Source of the DNA: Actinomycetota bacterium
GTDB lineage: Bacteria > Actinomycetota > Thermoleophilia > Gaiellales > Gaiellaceae
Assembly: GCA_019236545.1 (NCBI GenBank)
Contig: JAFAIV010000360.1
Span: 1-8,697, forward strand
Direction: 5' to 3'
DNA: 8,697 bases
Shown here: positions 5,900 through 8,697 of the stretch, piece after piece
How positions within the stretch are numbered: the stretch's first letter is position 1
Layout: every line of letters starts with the position of its first letter
The notes under the pieces: generated by a model
Told to the model about the DNA's origin: nothing
The model's input: the letters and a program-made list of their open reading frames with translations, nothing else
Database searches by the model: none
Translations under genes and position numbers: made by a program

Positions 5900-5905
5900 T
5901 AGGGT
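5900..5905 (+). promoter_or_regulatory. -10 element of a leaderless oxidoreductase promoter
   Basis: TAGGGT matches TANNNT and ends seven bases before the ATG at 5913. No Shine-Dalgarno is present in between, so the mRNA probably starts at the start codon. No -35 is clear. Confidence 0.5.
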
Positions 5906-5912
5906 CGCCACG

Positions 5913-6989
5913 ATGGCGAGCGACAACGGGCTCGGGATCCTCTACACGGGCACGCCGGCGGCTCTCTCGATCGACCTCGCGACCCGGTGCGACGAGGCGG
6001 GCTTCCGGAGCGGCTGGTTCCCGGAGATCACATTCGCCGACGCGTTCGGCCCGGCGGTCGTCGCCGGGCAGCGGACGTCGCGGCTCGATCTCGGCACCGG
6101 CGTCGTCGGGATCTGGAGCCGCTCGGCGACAACCCTCGCGCTGCAGGCCGCGACCGCGCACCAGCTCTGCGGCGAGCGGCTCGTGCTCGGCCTCGGCGTG
6201 CAGGCGCGCGGCTACGTCGAGGGCTGGCACGGCCAGCGCTACCAGAGGCCGGTCACCGCGATGCGCGAGTTCGTCGCGATCCTGCGCTCGCTCCTCTCCG
6301 GCGAGCGGACGAACGTCGAGGGCGAGATCTTCTCCGTCCGGAACTTCCAGCTGACGGTGGAGCCGCCGTCGCGGCCGGTGCGGATCTACGTCGCCGCCAA
6401 CGGGCCGAAGATGATCCAGCTCGCCGCCGAGGTCGCGGACGGGATGCTCGGCTACTTCCACTCGGTCGAGTACGTGCGCGACGTCGTGATGCCGAACGTC
6501 CGGATCGGGGCCGAGCGGGCCGGCCGCTCGCTCGACGGCTTCGACGTCGCCGTCGGCTTCCCGTCGCTCGTCACGCAGGACGACAGCGGCATCCAGGGCA
6601 TCAAGGGCCAGGTGATGATGTTCGCGACGGCGCTCGACTCGGCGCCGGCGTACGCCGACTCGATCGCGGCCGCGGGGTTCGGCGACGTGGCGGGCGAGAT
6701 CCGGGAGCGCGTCGCGGCGGGCGACCTCCGCGGCGCGGTCGCGCTCGTGCCGGACGAGATGGCCGACGCGCTGACGATCGCGGGCTCGCCGGAGCACGTT
6801 CGCGGGCGGATCGCCGCGTACCGCGAGGCGGGACTGACGCAGGTCGTGCTGAACCCGTCCGCGCCGGACGTCTGGTTCCCGCTCTACGAGGGGCACTTTC
6901 CGGTCGAGTCGCTCGCGACGCTGCCGCCGTTCGACTTCCCGCGCTTCCTGCAGGTCTTCGACGACACGATCGGCGGCCTCGCGGCCTAG
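5913..6989 (+). CDS. Luciferase-like flavin/F420-dependent oxidoreductase
   Basis: A 358-aa luciferase-like monooxygenase-family (LLM) protein with a TIM-barrel fold. Visible landmarks are the N-terminal strand LGILYTG (7-13), the cofactor-site segment LGTGVVGIWSRSATTLALQA (60-79), the barrel core ERLVLGLGVQ (88-97), the VTAMREFVAILRSLLSGE helix (114-131) and VRIYVAANGPKMIQLAAEVADG (156-177). The SPEHVRGRIAAYREAGLTQV segment (292-311) is typical of the C-terminal barrel of F420-dependent members such as methylene-H4MPT reductase-like proteins. The family usually transfers hydride between F420H2 or FMN and an organic substrate, and the substrate here cannot be told from sequence. The protein is cytoplasmic with no signal peptide. 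The gene stands alone, with a leaderless-type promoter, and its TAG shares CTAG with the stop of the convergent dinB. Confidence 0.88.
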   Translation: MASDNGLGILYTGTPAALSIDLATRCDEAGFRSGWFPEITFADAFGPAVVAGQRTSRLDLGTGVVGIWSRSATTLALQAATAHQLCGERLVLGLGVQARGYVEGWHGQRYQRPVTAMREFVAILRSLLSGERTNVEGEIFSVRNFQLTVEPPSRPVRIYVAANGPKMIQLAAEVADGMLGYFHSVEYVRDVVMPNVRIGAERAGRSLDGFDVAVGFPSLVTQDDSGIQGIKGQVMMFATALDSAPAYADSIAAAGFGDVAGEIRERVAAGDLRGAVALVPDEMADALTIAGSPEHVRGRIAAYREAGLTQVVLNPSAPDVWFPLYEGHFPVESLATLPPFDFPRFLQVFDDTIGGLAA

Positions 6990-8056
6990 ATCCCGCCGAG
7001 CGCGAGCTGGCGGTAGGCGGCGAGGCCGGAGACGCCGACGCCGACGAGCCGCAGCGCGCCCGGCCGGTCGCGCAGGCCGCGGTCGAGCAGGCGGCAGGCG
7101 AGGTCGGCGATCGTCGAGGGGTCGTCCGTGCCGACCTCGAGCGAGGTCGAGCGGCTGCGGATCGAGAAGTCGGCGTAGCGGAGCTTCGCGGTGACGGTGC
7201 GCGCGGTCTGGCCACGCTTCTGGAGCGCCTCGGCGACCTCGGCGGCCATCCCGCGCAGCTCGTCGTGGAGGCGCTCGCGGTCGGCGATGTCGCGCTCGAA
7301 GGTGTTCTCGACGCTGATCGAGATCCGCTCGGTGTCGAGCTCGAGGCCGCGCGGGTCGATCCCGTTGGCGCGGTCGCGGAGCACGGCGCCGACGCTGCCC
7401 GGGAGGAGGCGGCGAAGCTCTCCGTCGCCGAGCGCGGCGAGCGCGCCGACCGTCTCGACGCCGGCCGCGCGCAGCCGTTCCTCCGCCTTCGGGCCGACGC
7501 CCGGGAGCCGCCGCACCGCGAACGACGCGAGGAACCGGGCCTCGCTCCCCGCGGGGACGACGACGAGGCCGCCGGGCTTGCGGACGTCGCTGGCGACCTT
7601 CGCGACGACCTTGCAGGGCGCGACGCCGAGCGAGCACGTGAGGCTCGTGGCGGCGCGCACCGCCGTCTGCACCGCCTCGGCGACGACGCGCGCCTCGAGG
7701 AAGTCGCCGGCGACCTCCCCCACGTCGAGGTAGCCCTCGTCGATCCCGGTCTGCTCGACGGTCGGCACGACGCCGCGGACGGTCGTCCAGACGTGGCGCG
7801 AGTACTCGCGGTAGAGCGAGTGGCGCGGGCGGACGAAGACCGCGTGCGGGCAGCGGCGGAGGGCCTCGGCGGCGCTCATCGCGGAGTGGATCCCGAACTG
7901 CCGCGCGACGTAGTTCGCGGTGGCGACGACCCCACGCCCGTGCGGGTCGCCGCCGACGATCAGCGGCTTCGTCCGCAGCTCGGGATTCTCGAGCTGCTCG
8001 ACGGCGGCGAAGAACGCGTCGAGGTCGAGGTGCGCGACGATCCCCGGGACGGCCAC
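6986..8056 (-). CDS. dinB: DNA polymerase IV (Y-family translesion polymerase)
   Basis: A 356-aa error-prone lesion-bypass polymerase of normal family length. The palm motif HLDLDAFFAAVE (9-20) has catalytic D11 and steric-gate F16. GIDEGYLD (104-111) supplies D106 and E107; most relatives have SIDEAYLD or SIDEAFLD, so both small flanking residues are Gly here. SLGVAPCKVVAKVASD and RKPGGL (142-164) form the finger/palm signature. A helix-hairpin-helix LPGVGPKAEERL (184-195) follows, then the little-finger domain (about 240-340). The C-terminal RQLALGGI (349-356) resembles the beta-clamp-binding tail QLVLGL of E. coli Pol IV. The start is GTG (8056-8054), with -10 TACGCT seven bases upstream and no Shine-Dalgarno. 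A LexA-like box overlaps that -10, so SOS induction is likely. Confidence 0.95.
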   Translation of the reverse strand: MAVPGIVAHLDLDAFFAAVEQLENPELRTKPLIVGGDPHGRGVVATANYVARQFGIHSAMSAAEALRRCPHAVFVRPRHSLYREYSRHVWTTVRGVVPTVEQTGIDEGYLDVGEVAGDFLEARVVAEAVQTAVRAATSLTCSLGVAPCKVVAKVASDVRKPGGLVVVPAGSEARFLASFAVRRLPGVGPKAEERLRAAGVETVGALAALGDGELRRLLPGSVGAVLRDRANGIDPRGLELDTERISISVENTFERDIADRERLHDELRGMAAEVAEALQKRGQTARTVTAKLRYADFSIRSRSTSLEVGTDDPSTIADLACRLLDRGLRDRPGALRLVGVGVSGLAAYRQLALGGI

Positions 8057-8057
8057 G

Positions 8058-8071
8058 CGAACAAGCGTACG
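8058..8071. promoter_or_regulatory. Candidate LexA (SOS) box at the dinB promoter
   Basis: CGAACAAGCGTACG matches the actinobacterial/Gram-positive LexA consensus CGAAC-N4-GTTCG at 9 of the 10 fixed positions (GTACG instead of GTTCG). The central bases also fit the RNRY pattern reported for such sites. It covers the dinB -10 (8064-8069) and ends one base before the GTG start, which is ideal for repression. Confidence 0.55.
8064..8069 (-). promoter_or_regulatory. -10 element of leaderless dinB promoter
   Basis: On the minus strand TACGCT matches TANNNT and ends seven bases before the GTG at 8056. No ribosome-binding site lies between. Confidence 0.5.
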
Positions 8072-8086
8072 AGCCGCCGACGACGT

Positions 8087-8092
8087 TAGGCT
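8087..8092 (+). promoter_or_regulatory. -10 element of leaderless carboxylase promoter
   Basis: TAGGCT matches TANNNT and ends eight bases before the GTG at 8101, with no Shine-Dalgarno. It lies exactly 17 bp from the oppositely oriented dinB -10. Confidence 0.5.
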
Positions 8093-8100
8093 CTCGCGCG

Positions 8101-8697
8101 GTGGCCCTGCTCAGCTCCCAGGTCGACCGGGCGGCGGACGAGTTCGCGCGGCGGCGCGACCGGATGGAGGCGCTCGTCGCGGAGCTGCGGGAGCGGTCGT
8201 CGCAGGTCGCGCGCGGCGGCGGGGATACGGCGATGGAGCGGCACCGCTCGCGCGGAAAGCTGCCCGCGCGCGAGCGCATCGACCGGCTCGTCGACCCCGG
8301 AACCGCCTTCCTGGAGCTGAACGCCTTGGCCGCGTGGGACATGTACGACGGCCAGGCGCCGAGCGCCGGGATCGTGACCGGGATCGGCGTCGTCGAGGGC
8401 CGCGAGTGCGTGATCGTCGCCAACGACGCCACGGTCAAGGGCGGCTCCTACTTCCCGCTGACGGTGAAGAAGCACCTGCGCGCGCAGGAGGTCGCCAACC
8501 AGAACCGGCTCCCGTGCGTCTACCTCGTCGACTCCGGCGGGGCCTTCCTCCCGCTGCAGGCCGAGGTCTTCCCCGACCGCGACCACTTCGGGCGGATCTT
8601 CTACAACCAGGCGCGCATGTCCGCGAAGGGCATCGCCCAGATCGCCGTCGTGATGGGCTCCTCGACGGCGGGCGGCGCGTACGTCCCGGCGATGTGC
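8101..8697 (+). CDS. Acyl-CoA carboxylase carboxyltransferase (beta) subunit, methylcrotonyl-CoA type (partial)
   Basis: The first 199 codons of a carboxyltransferase of roughly 530 residues; the rest lies beyond the right edge. Biotin-dependent acyl-CoA carboxylases use this subunit to move CO2 from carboxybiotin to an acyl-CoA. MERHRSRGKLPARERIDRL (45-63) is the conserved N-terminal entry. GIVTGIGVVEGRECVIVAND (90-109), TVKGGSYFPLTVKKHLRAQE (111-130), LVDSGGAFLPLQAEVFPDRD (142-161) and GRIFYNQARMSAKGI (164-178) follow, and GSSTAGGAYVPAM (186-198) contains the oxyanion-hole Gly pair. The VFPDRDHFGRIFYNQ stretch is characteristic of 3-methylcrotonyl-CoA carboxylase (leucine catabolism) and close relatives such as geranyl-CoA carboxylase, rather than propionyl-CoA carboxylase. 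The GTG start is supported by the -10 at 8087-8092. A biotin-carboxylase alpha subunit is expected downstream but is not visible. Confidence 0.9.
   Translation, partial: MALLSSQVDRAADEFARRRDRMEALVAELRERSSQVARGGGDTAMERHRSRGKLPARERIDRLVDPGTAFLELNALAAWDMYDGQAPSAGIVTGIGVVEGRECVIVANDATVKGGSYFPLTVKKHLRAQEVANQNRLPCVYLVDSGGAFLPLQAEVFPDRDHFGRIFYNQARMSAKGIAQIAVVMGSSTAGGAYVPAMC

Noticed and set aside
5726..5926. A 66-codon minus-strand frame spanning the divergent gap
   Set aside because: It starts inside the oxidoreductase gene in antisense, has no ribosome site and shows no GC-ending codon preference in the gap.
5664..8438. A very long minus-strand frame across the oxidoreductase, dinB and carboxylase regions, and a plus-strand frame at 5987-8089
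   Set aside because: They run antisense or out of frame to genes with clear family motifs, and their products are Arg/Ala/Pro-rich without domains.

Overview
The window is very GC-rich, and its coding frames nearly always end codons in G or C. GTG and TTG starts are common. The gene content suggests an actinobacterium: a WhiG/FliA-type sigma factor, a luciferase-like oxidoreductase of the kind that usually uses coenzyme F420, a duplicated EF-G, biotin-dependent acyl-CoA carboxylation, and leaderless TANNNT promoters. A deep-branching class such as Thermoleophilia would fit, but that placement is inference. I see no insertion sequence, CRISPR array, phage gene or foreign-looking composition. 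This reads as ordinary chromosome with several poorly described small genes and compact regulatory regions.

Left part (1-1260). A conserved zinc-ribbon protein of unknown function runs off the left edge on the minus strand. Diverging from it is a two-gene unit: a short PadR-type repressor and a 64-residue His-rich coiled-coil protein whose Shine-Dalgarno overlaps the padR stop codon. An AT-rich dyad between the divergent genes is a plausible PadR operator.

Middle part (1260-4633). Four minus-strand genes lie in a row: a 44-aa acidic peptide, a 57-aa two-helix membrane peptide, a 259-aa FliA/WhiG-family sigma factor and a 687-aa EF-G-like GTPase. The GTPase has altered G3 and G4 motifs, so it is an EF-G2-type paralogue and not the housekeeping translocase. 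The sigma gene appears to have its own leaderless promoter. A tRNA-Trp gene (anticodon CCA, 3' CCA not encoded) points the other way, and a strong hairpin separates it from the next convergent genes.

Right part (4691-8697). Two translationally coupled minus-strand genes encode related proteins of unknown function, one membrane-anchored and one apparently soluble. A 248-bp divergent gap follows, then a luciferase-like oxidoreductase. Its stop codon shares a CTAG with the stop of the convergent DNA polymerase IV gene (dinB). dinB is divergent from an acyl-CoA carboxylase carboxyltransferase gene (methylcrotonyl-CoA type) that runs off the right edge. Their 44-bp shared promoter region holds two back-to-back -10 elements exactly 17 bp apart and a near-consensus actinobacterial LexA box over the dinB -10.

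The most interesting points are the probable SOS box at dinB, the repeated use of leaderless starts, the degenerate EF-G2 motifs, the coupled paralogue pair, and a c-di-GMP-type (RsiG-like) motif in the 64-aa protein about 3 kb from a WhiG-family sigma gene. The last of these is speculative.
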